Shown in pieces: positions 10,178 to 20,066 of a DNA stretch of 64,000 nucleotides. Within the stretch, counting starts at the first letter, position 1, and every line of letters begins with the position of its first letter. The position numbers were made by a program, and so were the translations under genes. The notes under the pieces were generated by a model that was not told the origin of the DNA, made no database searches, and saw nothing but the letters and a program-made list of their open reading frames with translations. Origin of the DNA: Bacteroides acidifaciens (lineage in GTDB: Bacteria > Bacteroidota > Bacteroidia > Bacteroidales > Bacteroidaceae); contig NZ_JANJZR010000012.1 of assembly GCF_024623065.1 (NCBI RefSeq), forward strand, positions 1 to 64,000. The letters are read 5' to 3'.

Positions 10178-11797
10178 ATGAAACTATATCAATATATACT
10201 AAGTGGAGCTATGAGTATGGGATTGTTATTCTCTTCTTGTAGTGACTGGCTAGATGTCACTCCGGTAGATACCCGTACTACTGAAAACTTTTATACGACC
10301 CCGTCGCAAATGGAGCAAGCGTTGATAGGAGTATATAACGGACTGCTTCCGTTGTCGACTTACGCTTTACTTATGTCAGAGGTTCGTTCAGATAATACAT
10401 GGTGCGGAGAACTGAGTACGGCACAGCGTGACTATATGGACATCAGTTCTTTTAACCCTAATATATCGACCATTGCAACAGTTCGGGATGCATGGAATGA
10501 CTTGTTTGAGATTGTTTCGCATGCCAATTTGTTTTTGTCCAAGGTAGATGGGGTGAATTATACTATTGAAGGAATAAAGGAACAACAAATAGGAGAAGCG
10601 CGTTTTTTGAGAGCATTAGCTTATTTTGATTTGGTTCGTTATTACGGGCGTGTTCCTTTGACGCTTGTTCCTCAGACTATTTCAGAAGCAATGTCGACTC
10701 CGCAGTCGGAGGCTGTAGAAATTTATGAGAAGGTTATTATTCCTGATTTGGAATATGCTGTCGGAAGCCTGACGGAGGAACCGAAGGATTATCTAGGAAG
10801 GAAATCCGCCAGTGGCCGTGCAACATTGACTGCGGCAAAGGCATTGTTAGGAAGAGTTTATCTGACAATGGCGGGATTTCCTCTGTATGATGAAACTAAA
10901 AAGGAACTCGCTAGGGAGCTTCTTGAAGAAGTAATTGATTATGCGGATGCAACTGGTAAATTTTGGGCTAAAAATGCAAGTGAATGGCAAAGAATGTGGA
11001 TAAATGAGAATGATAATAAATATCACATCTTTGAAATTCAATATATAGTCGCTAAAGATTATGGTAATCCGATGGTATTTCACTCCGTGCCTCGTTTACC
11101 TTCGAAATATGTTACTCTTGAAATGTCCGGTAATAGTATTGCTTGTGCGAAGGGGCTTGATAATTTATTGAAAGAGGAACAAGATGAAGAAGGACATTTT
11201 CTTGATGTACGGTGTCTGGCTACTATTGATACGACCAAGTTTGTGAATGATGACAATCCTAATAGTGTGACGAAATATGCAGGTGAGGATTTCTTTATCA
11301 AATTCCTGGAACATAAAATGAAAAGAGAAGCATTGGGGTATGATGATATTAATGCGCAGATAGTGGATCGTACTTATTTTCCTCTGAATTTCCCGTTGAT
11401 TCGTTTGGAAGATGTGATGTTGATGTATGCCGAGATTGTAGGTCCAACTTCAAAAGGGGTTGATATGGTCGACAGGATACGGCGGCGTGCAGGAATACCG
11501 GTATTAACAAATGCCGAAAAGGAACCGGCTGCATTCCAGGAATGTGTTGACAAGGAGAGACGGAGAGAGTTGGCTTGTGAAGGAATCCGTTGGCATGATT
11601 TGGTACGTCATAATAATCTTCAAGCTGTTCGTGATAAATTTCAGGAATATGCAGTGGATGCCAATGGTAATGTCATACGTCCGACTTTGTTATTGTATAT
11701 CAGGCAAATAAAGGATGGAACTTATCTCTATCCTATTCCCGATTCGCAGATGAAAGTGAAAGAGGGGCTGTATGTACAAAATGAAGCGTATCGTTAA
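10178..11797 (+). CDS. susD: SusD/RagB-family surface glycan-binding lipoprotein
   Basis: The 539-residue protein caps the SusC barrel and captures glycan at the cell surface. The signal peptide ends in a lipobox (LLFSSCSDWLDV), and the DWLDVTP opening is typical of SusD proteins. The N-terminal half is helical with TPR-like character (EARFLRALAYFDLVRYYGRVP). The C-terminal part carries the RagB signature VDKERRRELACEGIRWHDLVR. It starts 11 bp after susC and is probably co-translated with it. Binding specificity cannot be read from sequence. Confidence 0.95.
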   Translation: MKLYQYILSGAMSMGLLFSSCSDWLDVTPVDTRTTENFYTTPSQMEQALIGVYNGLLPLSTYALLMSEVRSDNTWCGELSTAQRDYMDISSFNPNISTIATVRDAWNDLFEIVSHANLFLSKVDGVNYTIEGIKEQQIGEARFLRALAYFDLVRYYGRVPLTLVPQTISEAMSTPQSEAVEIYEKVIIPDLEYAVGSLTEEPKDYLGRKSASGRATLTAAKALLGRVYLTMAGFPLYDETKKELARELLEEVIDYADATGKFWAKNASEWQRMWINENDNKYHIFEIQYIVAKDYGNPMVFHSVPRLPSKYVTLEMSGNSIACAKGLDNLLKEEQDEEGHFLDVRCLATIDTTKFVNDDNPNSVTKYAGEDFFIKFLEHKMKREALGYDDINAQIVDRTYFPLNFPLIRLEDVMLMYAEIVGPTSKGVDMVDRIRRRAGIPVLTNAEKEPAAFQECVDKERRRELACEGIRWHDLVRHNNLQAVRDKFQEYAVDANGNVIRPTLLLYIRQIKDGTYLYPIPDSQMKVKEGLYVQNEAYR

Positions 11798-11835
11798 AAA
11801 TTGAAGTAAATGTAATAAATATAGGATAGAAAAAT

Positions 11836-14800
11836 ATGAATAAAAGTTGTTTGATTGGTTTTCTGATGTGCTCTGCGTTCTCACTTGTAGTACAAGCGGC
11901 GACAGATGGGGCGTATATAACAAAGACAATTTCCCAAAATGAACGTAAAAAAGGGATAAAACGTACTATACAATATCGTCCGGATGGTAATGATTTTGTT
12001 TGTGTGAACGGCAAGAATCGCTATACTCGTGCATTGTACGGAGGTATTACAGACTTTAGGATTGAAACGAGTGACCGGCCTGTGTTTGCTGCTTATAAGC
12101 CGAAGGATAGTAAGCATATCTGTTTTCGCTTGCAATGTGGTAATCAAAGTATAGCCCTTGATTCTTTAAAATTTTGTGAGGCCAGATATAGGGCGGGAAG
12201 GCGTACTTATCGTCTGATAGATCCTTTGTTGGGCAAAGGTGAATTAAATATCTCCGTACTGGCATTTCCTGACACAGAAGGAGGAATATGGCGGTTTACA
12301 ATGAAGGATATGCCGGAGGGTGCTCTTTTACATTGCTATATTTCAGAGATTAGAGCGAAGAATTTAAGCCGCAATGGTGATATGGGTGCTGATCGTGCTG
12401 ATAGTTTTGATGCTCCCCAACTTCCGAAAGAACAGAAGCATTATAAATTGAGTTTGGATGAAACGACTGCTTATATTGTTGTGGAAGATCAGGAGTTACG
12501 TTTACCGACTCTTGTTGAAGGAACTTCCCTATACGATAAGTCTGAAAAATGGCGTTCGGAGATAGAGTCTTCTCTTCAGATTTCTACTCCGGATCCCTAT
12601 TTTAATCCATTGGGAGGGGCTTTGGCGGCTGCCGCTGATGGAATATGGGATGGCAAAATATGGCTTCACGGAGCTATTGGCTGGCGTTCGCAATTAAATG
12701 GCTGGCGTGCTGCTTATATCGGTGATTTTATTGGCTGGCATGATAGGGCTCGTACGCATTTCGATTCGTATGCGGCAAGTCAGGTTACGGATGTCCCTGC
12801 GACAATACCTCATCCTACACAGGATACTGCTTTACATTTGGCACGTTCGGTAAAAAAATGGGGTACCCCGCATTACAGTAACGGGTATATTTGCCGTACT
12901 CCTTACCGCAAGGATCAAATGCATCACTATGATATGAATCTTTGCTACATTGATGAGTTGCTCTGGCATTTTAACTGGACCGGCGATTTGGACTATGTAC
13001 GTAAAATGTGGCCTGTATTGACTAGTCATCTGGCATGGGAAAAATTGAATTATGACCCTGATAATGACGGGCTGTATGATGCTTATTGCTGTATTTGGGC
13101 CAGTGATGCACTTTATTATAACAGTGGAGCTGTAACTCATTCGTCAGCGTATAACTATCGTGCTAATAAATTGGCCGCTATGCTGGCTGAAAAGATAGGG
13201 GAAGATGCTACTCCCTATGAAAAAGAGGCGGATAAGATATTGAAAGCAATGAATGAAAGGCTTTGGATAAAAGATAAAGGGTATTGGGCCGAGTATCAAG
13301 ATTTCATGGGGCATAAGCGTTTACATGAAAGCGCTGGTTTGTGGACTATCTATCACGCGATAGATAGTGAAACAGCCGATCCTTTCCAGGCTTATCAGGC
13401 AACCCGGTATGTTGATACCTCTATTCCGCATATTCCGGTATTTGCAGATGGGCTGGATCGTGATTATGAAACATTATCCACTACGAACTGGATGCCTTAT
13501 GTGTGGAGTGTGAATAATGTAGCATTTGCCGAGGTGATGCATACTGCGCTTGCTTTTTTTCAGGCAGGGCGTGGAGATGATGGTTTTAATTTGTTGAAAG
13601 GTTCTGTTCTGGATGGGATGTACCTTGGGAAAAGTCCGGGCAATTTCGGACAGATAAGTTTGTATGATGCTGTTCGGCGGGAAACTTATCGTGATTTTGC
13701 AGACCAAATAGGTATAACATCCCGCACTTTAATACAGGGCTTGTATGGCGTTTCGCCAGATGCTCTGAATGGAAAACTGGTGATCCGGCCGGGATTTCCT
13801 ATGGCGTGGGATAAGGCGTCTATGTCAATGGCTGATTTAGCCTATGAATTTTTACGTAAGGGTGATGTGGATATTTATAATGTGACACAACGTTTTAAAG
13901 AACCATTGGCCTTGACGTTGCAAGTGAATGCTGTGAAGGATAAGATCCGTTTGGTAAAGGTGAATGGAAAAGCTGTGAAATGGAAGACGGAAGAAGCTGC
14001 GAATGGGTATCCTCTGATTGTTGTTTCTGTACCGGCTGTCACCAAAGCTGAAATCGAGATTCAATGGGAAGGTAATGTCTTACAACAGATTGCAAATGAT
14101 GAAATTGTTACTACACTGGAAGGACAGGTAGACTTGAACGCTCCTCAGGGTATTTCGTTTCTTAAAGTATATGACCCGCAAAATGTTCTGGTAACGAAGA
14201 AGGTAAACACAACCAAGCTTTCGTCGAAAGTGAATAAAGATAAGAAAGGACATCATACTTTCTTTGTGTACACTCGTCAAGGGAATATGGAATGGTGGCA
14301 ACCTGTCAATGTCTATGTCAATGTTCCTCAAGTCGTATACAATGGATTTGAAAATATTGAAACTGGTAAATGTCGTGTGGTAAACATGGATAAGCTGTTT
14401 AATTCTTCTGTAGCGGATATTTTTAAAAATGAGTATTTGTCGCCACGTTCTCCTTATACAACTTTGCAGTTACCGACTCAGGGAATTGGAGAATGGTGCC
14501 ATCCATTGCTGACTGCTGAAATTGATGATTCCGGCTTACGTAGCTTGGTGAAGGATAATATGTATAAAACTTCACTTGGTATTCCTTTCCGTGTAATGAA
14601 AGAAGGTAACAATATCGCTTACACTTCATTATGGGATAATTATCCGGATATGGTGAAGGTTCCTCTCTCTGGAAAAGCTTCCCATGCTTATTTGTTGCTT
14701 GCAGGGAGCACCAATCATATGCAGTGCCGGATAGCCAACGGAATTGTACGTGTATATTATACAGATGGGACTTCAGAGGTGCTGGAATTGGTAAACCCTG

Positions 14801-15078
14801 ATAATTGGTGTCCGATTGAGCAGGACTTTTATCTGGATGATTTTGCTTTTGATGCTCCCAGACCTCGCCCGTATCGGTTTCATTTAAAAACAGGGATCGT
14901 GAGTCGTGATTTGGGAAAGGCTTTGAAACTTCGCGGATCTGCCGACCGCAGATTTGAAGGTGGCGCCGGTGTCATGCTGGATATTCCGTTGGACAAGAAT
15001 AAGACTCTGAAAGAACTGACATTGGAAACCGTTGCTAATGATGTAGTGATTGGATTGATGAGCGTAACATTACAATAA
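11836..15078 (+). CDS. Large secreted six-hairpin glycosidase-like protein, probably DUF4450 family
   Basis: The 1080-residue protein has a signal peptide ending near VVQAA and no lipobox cysteine. An N-terminal beta-rich region (about 25-250) precedes an alpha/alpha-toroid part. That part has HYDMNLCYIDELLWHFNWTG, LYDAYCCIWASDALYY, an NWMPYVWSVNN stretch and a final LVIRPGFP motif common in six-hairpin glycosidases such as GH78, GH63 and GH127 relatives. The C-terminal 380 residues look like beta-sandwich modules. I believe this is the DUF4450 type, from memory. It lies 38 bp after susD in the operon. The catalytic acid and substrate are not identified. Confidence 0.75.
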   Translation: MNKSCLIGFLMCSAFSLVVQAATDGAYITKTISQNERKKGIKRTIQYRPDGNDFVCVNGKNRYTRALYGGITDFRIETSDRPVFAAYKPKDSKHICFRLQCGNQSIALDSLKFCEARYRAGRRTYRLIDPLLGKGELNISVLAFPDTEGGIWRFTMKDMPEGALLHCYISEIRAKNLSRNGDMGADRADSFDAPQLPKEQKHYKLSLDETTAYIVVEDQELRLPTLVEGTSLYDKSEKWRSEIESSLQISTPDPYFNPLGGALAAAADGIWDGKIWLHGAIGWRSQLNGWRAAYIGDFIGWHDRARTHFDSYAASQVTDVPATIPHPTQDTALHLARSVKKWGTPHYSNGYICRTPYRKDQMHHYDMNLCYIDELLWHFNWTGDLDYVRKMWPVLTSHLAWEKLNYDPDNDGLYDAYCCIWASDALYYNSGAVTHSSAYNYRANKLAAMLAEKIGEDATPYEKEADKILKAMNERLWIKDKGYWAEYQDFMGHKRLHESAGLWTIYHAIDSETADPFQAYQATRYVDTSIPHIPVFADGLDRDYETLSTTNWMPYVWSVNNVAFAEVMHTALAFFQAGRGDDGFNLLKGSVLDGMYLGKSPGNFGQISLYDAVRRETYRDFADQIGITSRTLIQGLYGVSPDALNGKLVIRPGFPMAWDKASMSMADLAYEFLRKGDVDIYNVTQRFKEPLALTLQVNAVKDKIRLVKVNGKAVKWKTEEAANGYPLIVVSVPAVTKAEIEIQWEGNVLQQIANDEIVTTLEGQVDLNAPQGISFLKVYDPQNVLVTKKVNTTKLSSKVNKDKKGHHTFFVYTRQGNMEWWQPVNVYVNVPQVVYNGFENIETGKCRVVNMDKLFNSSVADIFKNEYLSPRSPYTTLQLPTQGIGEWCHPLLTAEIDDSGLRSLVKDNMYKTSLGIPFRVMKEGNNIAYTSLWDNYPDMVKVPLSGKASHAYLLLAGSTNHMQCRIANGIVRVYYTDGTSEVLELVNPDNWCPIEQDFYLDDFAFDAPRPRPYRFHLKTGIVSRDLGKALKLRGSADRRFEGGAGVMLDIPLDKNKTLKELTLETVANDVVIGLMSVTLQ

Positions 15079-15120
15079 CAGTCTTTATTCCGAAAATATA
15101 ACTTGTTAAATTATAGTCTT

Positions 15121-16089
15121 ATGAAAAGAAAAATGCCATTTATTGCTGCATTGTCTATCTTATGTTGGGGATGTAGCAGCTATGATTACTCCGGCGATGA
15201 TATCGTCGGGGTGAAAGCGGCAATTTCGGGAACAATCACGGAGGTTGTGGAGAAGTCCCGGACTGTTGGTACTACGTGGACTGATGGTGATCGTATAGGG
15301 GTAACTTGTGAAGATGATGTAAATATTTCCTATAAATATACAGGAAATTTATCTTCGTTTGCAGCATTTGACGAGAATCAGTCTATTTATTTCCTGGGAA
15401 AACAGGAACATGTATTGTCCGCCTATTATCCATTTACGGAGACTTCCGTTATGGTTGCTGATTGTATAACAGTGGAAACGACTTCGGATAAACAAACACA
15501 GGAAAAGCAAATGTCCATTGATTTTCTTTATGCGACTACGGAAGCCGGACGGAACAATCCGGATGTCAACTTTGCTTTTTCGCATCAGATGAGCAGGATT
15601 GATTTTTCTTTTGAAGGAAAAGACGGTTTGACGTTGGATGACATAACTTATACGTTGATTGGCTTGAAACTTAAAGGAACTTTCAATACAATAGACGGCA
15701 CGACCGCTGTTGTCGAAGATGCACCGGCTTTGGCGTTATCTCAGAAGGTTATGGCCGGTGAAAATATGCGGACTTCATTGATTGTATTTCCTCAAAAAGT
15801 TTCAGAGGTTACTTTTGAGATAGAAATGGGCGGGAAATCTTTTATCAAGAAGATTGGTGAGATGAACCTGGTTCCCGGACGCATACATCCGTACACTGTA
15901 ATAATCAGTGAGAGGGATGAAACGATTTATGTAACTGTCGAATCTGGAGAAGTTCAGGGATGGGTTGAAGGAGATCGTCAGGAAATTGATACAAGTGACG
16001 GTAATACTATTACAGGAGTTGAACCAGGAGATGTACGATGGGATGGGGGAAATACTCAAACTATTGTCAGTCAGGGGGCAGGTCAATAA
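15121..16089 (+). CDS. Fimbrillin-like surface lipoprotein (Mfa_like_1), putative glycan-binding protein
   Basis: The start is placed at the ATG at 15121, not the upstream in-frame TTG, because MKRKMPFIAALSILCWGCSS is a compact lipoprotein signal peptide. The 322-residue product carries the fimbrillin-type pattern TWTDGDRIGV, then VLSAYYPFTE, NFAFSHQMSRIDFSF and LVPGRIHPYTV. This matches the Mfa_like_1/FimA-like beta-sandwich family. Its place after susD and the glycosidase gene (42-bp gap) is where surface glycan-binding proteins are encoded. Binding pectic glycan is therefore inferred; assembly into a fimbria is the alternative. The tail is low in hydrophobic residues (TQTIVSQGAGQ). Confidence 0.8.
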   Translation: MKRKMPFIAALSILCWGCSSYDYSGDDIVGVKAAISGTITEVVEKSRTVGTTWTDGDRIGVTCEDDVNISYKYTGNLSSFAAFDENQSIYFLGKQEHVLSAYYPFTETSVMVADCITVETTSDKQTQEKQMSIDFLYATTEAGRNNPDVNFAFSHQMSRIDFSFEGKDGLTLDDITYTLIGLKLKGTFNTIDGTTAVVEDAPALALSQKVMAGENMRTSLIVFPQKVSEVTFEIEMGGKSFIKKIGEMNLVPGRIHPYTVIISERDETIYVTVESGEVQGWVEGDRQEIDTSDGNTITGVEPGDVRWDGGNTQTIVSQGAGQ

Positions 16090-16133
16090 GTATGGAGTTA
16101 TATGATAATTAAACATTTAAAAGAAGAAACGTT

Positions 16134-17723
16134 ATGAGATATTATAAATTTATTTTTGCAGTTTATGTATTGCTCGGTTCTTTTCTGATGGTGGCATGCT
16201 CGCAGGATGAGGATGCCAAGCTGGCCGTCAATAGTAATATATTAAAGATTGAGGTGGTTGATTCCAGTATTCAACAAAATGGCAATGTAAGTCGTGCTGT
16301 CACTGATGTGACTTACAAGACAACTTTTTCGGACGGGGATGCGATTGGTATTTTTGCGGTAAATAGTGATAAGGAAGTTTTCATTAAAAATGTCCTTGCG
16401 ACGTATAATGATGGAATATGGGGAATTGACGGAGGACGTCTTTCGTGTACGGAAGATTTGGAAACCGTGACTTTTTATGCATATTATCCTTATAAGGAAA
16501 ATATAACTATAGATATGACGAAGGAGGATCCGTTTGAAACGATTGTGGGGAACTGGACTGTTGACACAGATCTGAGTGGTGACAGATATACAAATAATGA
16601 TTTAATGACAGGGGAGGCTTCAGCAGACGGAAGTACAATAACTTTTGTAATGAATCATCGGATGGCCTTGATGGTAGCCGAACTGCCTTCTGTTACTTAT
16701 AATTTCACTAATGAGGTTTCTCCTGAACTGCCATCTTACAGTGTATCTTTGAGAGAGGTGAAATTTTCTATTGGTGAGCAGGTGATCATTCCTTATTATG
16801 ATAAGGAAACAACGACTTACCGTGTTTTGGTGAATCCGACAAAAAAAGTAGCGCAAATAGGAGGAAGTTTTATCAGTTCTGTAGACAACGGGCTTAAAAA
16901 ATACTCGATAGATGCGACAAAGTTGAAAGCCGGAGAGTATATTTATTGTGAGATAGACGGAGGGCTGCAAACTGTGGATCATGAATTGAAAGTGGGTGAT
17001 CTGATATATTCTAATGGTGCGTTGGCTTCTGTTGACGATAATGCTCCTGTTAGCGATGATTGTGTAGGAGTCGTTTATTTTGTTGGTAATCCGATGCCTT
17101 CTGTGTTATATCCTTTTACAGAAGATAATGAATTTACTTATTCTGAACGTCAGGATGCATTATTGCGTGATCATCCGGGCTGTACCCATGGATTGGTTTT
17201 GGGGCTGAAAGAGAATATCAATATTGTTTTTGGGGAGAAAGATGAAATAAGAGTTTGGTATCGTACAGAGTTTGCCGAAAGAAATTCCTATATTGATTTA
17301 AGTCCGATGGGATGGGATGGATCGGCGTCTACCGGGACATTGAATGGTACGCCGAGGGATCAGCAATTAGGGTATAATCACACGGAAGTAATTAAAAAAT
17401 ATGCGGAAGCAAAGAATAAGTCACTTTTAGTGAATTCCTTGAATAACTATAATTTGGTTGCTCCGAGTATTTCTTCCGGTTGGTTTATTCCTTCTGTCGG
17501 TGATTTGAGGGCAATGGTAACTAATTGGGAAACGATGAATACGCAGTTGGGAAAAATAACAGGTAGTGACGGACTGAAAAATGACATGTATTATTGGTCG
17601 TCTACAGAGCGTAATAATACAAGTATATTTGGAGTACAGTTGACAAGCAGTGGAAGTACCAAAGTTGATGGATTGAAATACGACAGACCTGGAGTAAGCT
17701 CCCGATATGTATTTGCTTTCTGA
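16134..17723 (+). CDS. Fimbrillin-like lipoprotein with C-terminal DUF1566/C-type-lectin-like domain
   Basis: The 529-residue lipoprotein has the lipobox GSFLMVACSQ. Residues about 55-280 follow the fimbrillin pattern: TFSDGDAIGIF, VTFYAYYPYKENI, ITFVMNHRMALMVAELP. The last 200 residues differ. They contain GVVYFVGNP, CTHGLVLGL, GWFIPSVGDLRAM, YYWSSTE and SSRYVFAF. These are the signature phrases of DUF1566 or Fib_succ_major domains with a C-type-lectin-like fold. The two-domain layout suggests an extended surface adhesin or glycan binder. It is the last gene of the operon and is followed by a terminator. Confidence 0.82.
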   Translation: MRYYKFIFAVYVLLGSFLMVACSQDEDAKLAVNSNILKIEVVDSSIQQNGNVSRAVTDVTYKTTFSDGDAIGIFAVNSDKEVFIKNVLATYNDGIWGIDGGRLSCTEDLETVTFYAYYPYKENITIDMTKEDPFETIVGNWTVDTDLSGDRYTNNDLMTGEASADGSTITFVMNHRMALMVAELPSVTYNFTNEVSPELPSYSVSLREVKFSIGEQVIIPYYDKETTTYRVLVNPTKKVAQIGGSFISSVDNGLKKYSIDATKLKAGEYIYCEIDGGLQTVDHELKVGDLIYSNGALASVDDNAPVSDDCVGVVYFVGNPMPSVLYPFTEDNEFTYSERQDALLRDHPGCTHGLVLGLKENINIVFGEKDEIRVWYRTEFAERNSYIDLSPMGWDGSASTGTLNGTPRDQQLGYNHTEVIKKYAEAKNKSLLVNSLNNYNLVAPSISSGWFIPSVGDLRAMVTNWETMNTQLGKITGSDGLKNDMYYWSSTERNNTSIFGVQLTSSGSTKVDGLKYDRPGVSSRYVFAF

Positions 17724-17774
17724 TATTTATTGAGGTAAGGAAATGATAGAGTTTTGAATAGGGTTAGTTTTATA

Positions 17775-17821
17775 AAAAGCGTGTATGTTCTTTGCGGAAA
17801 GCATACACGCCTTTCTTTTTT
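17775..17821. terminator. Bidirectional terminator between the PUL operon and the PL11 gene
   Basis: GCGTGTATG (17779-17787) pairs with CATACACGC (17802-17810). The stem is followed by CTTTCTTTTTT on the plus strand and a weaker T run on the minus strand. It sits between two convergent stops, so it can end both transcripts. Confidence 0.88.
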
Positions 17822-19790
17822 ATTTGTTCAAGTCAGAACCGATATAGTAACCCGGATGAGTGGGCTGGTTGTAACCTATGTTCTGATGTGTAGCGCTTAA
17901 ACGATATAAATGGTCGTCCATTAGAGGATGGAAACGATAGTCGGTTTCAAAATCAGTAGTAAAGATTCTTAGCTCTGTATCATTTTCATCAACGAAGATA
18001 ACTTCTTCCCGCCAGTCTCCCCAAATATCGCCATAAAAACAGGCATTGTTTTTGGTTCCGCTGGCTGTTTTTACACCCCAATCGCTGCCATTGAACAAAC
18101 GTCCGTCGGTATAGCTGTGAATAACGAGGTAATCGAGCATTTGCCTGTTTAATGATCCACTCCACCAGATTGCCATATTGTATGATGTATCACCACCTTT
18201 GGCTATAGGTGCCCTTTTACCTGTCAGTTCATCTCCTTTGCAGGAATACATGACACCGTCTGGTTCTGACGACCAATATTCACATCCGGGACTGTCCGGG
18301 TCAACATCTGCAACCATACAACGTCCTACGTCCTTGCCGTTTCCGGGAATATAATGTAATATCCTGCCCGTTTTGGCATCCCGGAATTCTGTTCCAACAT
18401 TTCCATACTCCTTGGGTTCTTCATGGCAGACTACTACTTGATACCCTTCCAGTGTAGGATCAAATTTGCCCAAATGCATGGCATCACCATGCCCTAATTT
18501 TGTGCTATATAGCCCTTTACCGTTATGGTCTATGACACATGCCCCATATAAGACTTCGTCTTTTCCGTCATCGTCTATATCTCCGACTGCTAAATTATGA
18601 TTACCTTGCCCTATATAATCTAAATAGTTGTCAGCTGTATCAAAATGCCATCGCTCTGTTATTTTGTTATCAGTAAAATCTAAAGCTACAATCTGGTAGT
18701 TCTTATAATATCCTCTGCACATGAGTAGGCTTGGAATTCCTTTCTGAGATCTGAAGTGTCCGACTCCCATCAGAAAACGATCCATCCTGTTTGCCCAATT
18801 ATCTCCCCAATATGTCACCCATTTATTTTTTTCACCACGGGAGATGTAGGCGGTTCGGGCTATTTCTTTTCCGGTTCTGCCTTCAATGATAGATAAGAAT
18901 TCCGGCCCTGTGATAATTCTGCCATAAGTGGCACTTTGAGGAGCCCTGTCTACATAGTCGGTTATTCCATCTTGGTTGATATCGCCTATTTTCGTTCCGT
19001 CCCCGAAAACGGTACCTTCGGAGGTTCGGACTGCGATCTCCGCCTTGCCATCTCCATTCAGATCATATACAATGAAGGGAGTATAATGAGCACCTTGACG
19101 GATATTAGGGCCTAAATCGATACGCCATAAAAATGTTCCGGTTGTCAGCTTATATGCTTCTAACAGGTTACTTCCGGGAGTAATTCCAATTCCCGTGCTA
19201 CCATTGTCAAGAGGTGACACTTCACGTTTCAGAACCAATTCATAATCTCCGTCGCCGTCTAAATCGCCAATGGCTGCATCCGAAGCTTTATATACTAAAT
19301 TGGGATACGGCAGATTATTGTTATTTAATGGGACTGTCCGGTAAAAATTCTGTGCCATTTCCGGAGTCAGGCTACATGTACATAATGTGTTGTTTGTATT
19401 TGCCAGCCGGACTTCGTATTCGAGAACTTTGTCGGTGTTTGCCGTCAGATCTTTGTAATTGGAACTATTTATAATGGGAGTTCTGTTTAGTTTCCTGAAT
19501 TCGTTATTTCCTTCTTTGCGGTAGATGTCGAAACCAATATCATCCGGGTCGGAAGAGAGCCATCTCCAACTGACTAGTACTCCTTTCCTTTCTAGTTTTT
19601 CCGTTTCTTTATTGGAAAATATAGTGTTATAGCTTGCTGTCATGGCACGTTCTTTTAAGAATTCCACAACCTGTGTGTGAGTATCATCATTTTCCTCAGG
19701 TGTGGGAGAGGGTGTCAGATTTCGGGTTGAGTCGTCATTACAGGCTATTGCAACACCAAGAAATACAAAGGCATAAAATAAGTTTTTCAT
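17820..19790 (-). CDS. PL11-type rhamnogalacturonan lyase, lipoprotein
   Basis: The 656-residue protein should cleave the rhamnosyl-galacturonic acid backbone of rhamnogalacturonan-I by beta-elimination. Its N-terminus has a lipobox (LGVAIACNDD). A fibronectin-III-like segment (about 55-135, with VLVSWRWLSSDPDDIGFDIY) follows. The rest is the large beta-propeller of PL11/YesW-type lyases, with calcium-loop motifs DLDGDGDYELV, DLNGDGKAEIA, DINQDGITDYVD and DIDDDGKDEVLYG. NKWVTYWGDNWANRMDR and GYNQPTHPGYYIG are typical family phrases. It converges on the susC operon and is the strongest clue to the PUL substrate. Whether it acts endo or exo cannot be told. Confidence 0.93.
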   Translation of the reverse strand: MKNLFYAFVFLGVAIACNDDSTRNLTPSPTPEENDDTHTQVVEFLKERAMTASYNTIFSNKETEKLERKGVLVSWRWLSSDPDDIGFDIYRKEGNNEFRKLNRTPIINSSNYKDLTANTDKVLEYEVRLANTNNTLCTCSLTPEMAQNFYRTVPLNNNNLPYPNLVYKASDAAIGDLDGDGDYELVLKREVSPLDNGSTGIGITPGSNLLEAYKLTTGTFLWRIDLGPNIRQGAHYTPFIVYDLNGDGKAEIAVRTSEGTVFGDGTKIGDINQDGITDYVDRAPQSATYGRIITGPEFLSIIEGRTGKEIARTAYISRGEKNKWVTYWGDNWANRMDRFLMGVGHFRSQKGIPSLLMCRGYYKNYQIVALDFTDNKITERWHFDTADNYLDYIGQGNHNLAVGDIDDDGKDEVLYGACVIDHNGKGLYSTKLGHGDAMHLGKFDPTLEGYQVVVCHEEPKEYGNVGTEFRDAKTGRILHYIPGNGKDVGRCMVADVDPDSPGCEYWSSEPDGVMYSCKGDELTGKRAPIAKGGDTSYNMAIWWSGSLNRQMLDYLVIHSYTDGRLFNGSDWGVKTASGTKNNACFYGDIWGDWREEVIFVDENDTELRIFTTDFETDYRFHPLMDDHLYRLSATHQNIGYNQPTHPGYYIGSDLNK

Positions 19791-20034
19791 AATTACATTG
19801 TTATAAAAATTAGATATTTGCGAGTTTTTTTAGTTTCTGTACAAAGGAAGAGGATTGGCTTGGAATTCACCTGTAAATATGTGTACAAAGAATGTATTTT
19901 TATACTTACCATGGAATATATTGCCTATTGTAAATTAAGTGATTGATACAAGAATTTGTCAAATAATTGAGGACGAAAAGATAATTGTCTATCCTTTGCG
20001 TACAATCTTACATCTTTTATAGGAGAAAATGCTA

Positions 20035-20042
20035 TAACTTTG
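20035..20042 (+). promoter_or_regulatory. -7 box upstream of the PL9-type pseudogene
   Basis: TAACTTTG matches the Bacteroides -7 consensus TAnnTTTG and lies 24 bp before the ATG at 20067. No TTTG is found at the 19-21-bp spacing expected for a -33 box. The promoter outlasted the gene it served. Confidence 0.55.
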
Positions 20043-20066
20043 CAATCACATAATACATAATATATC

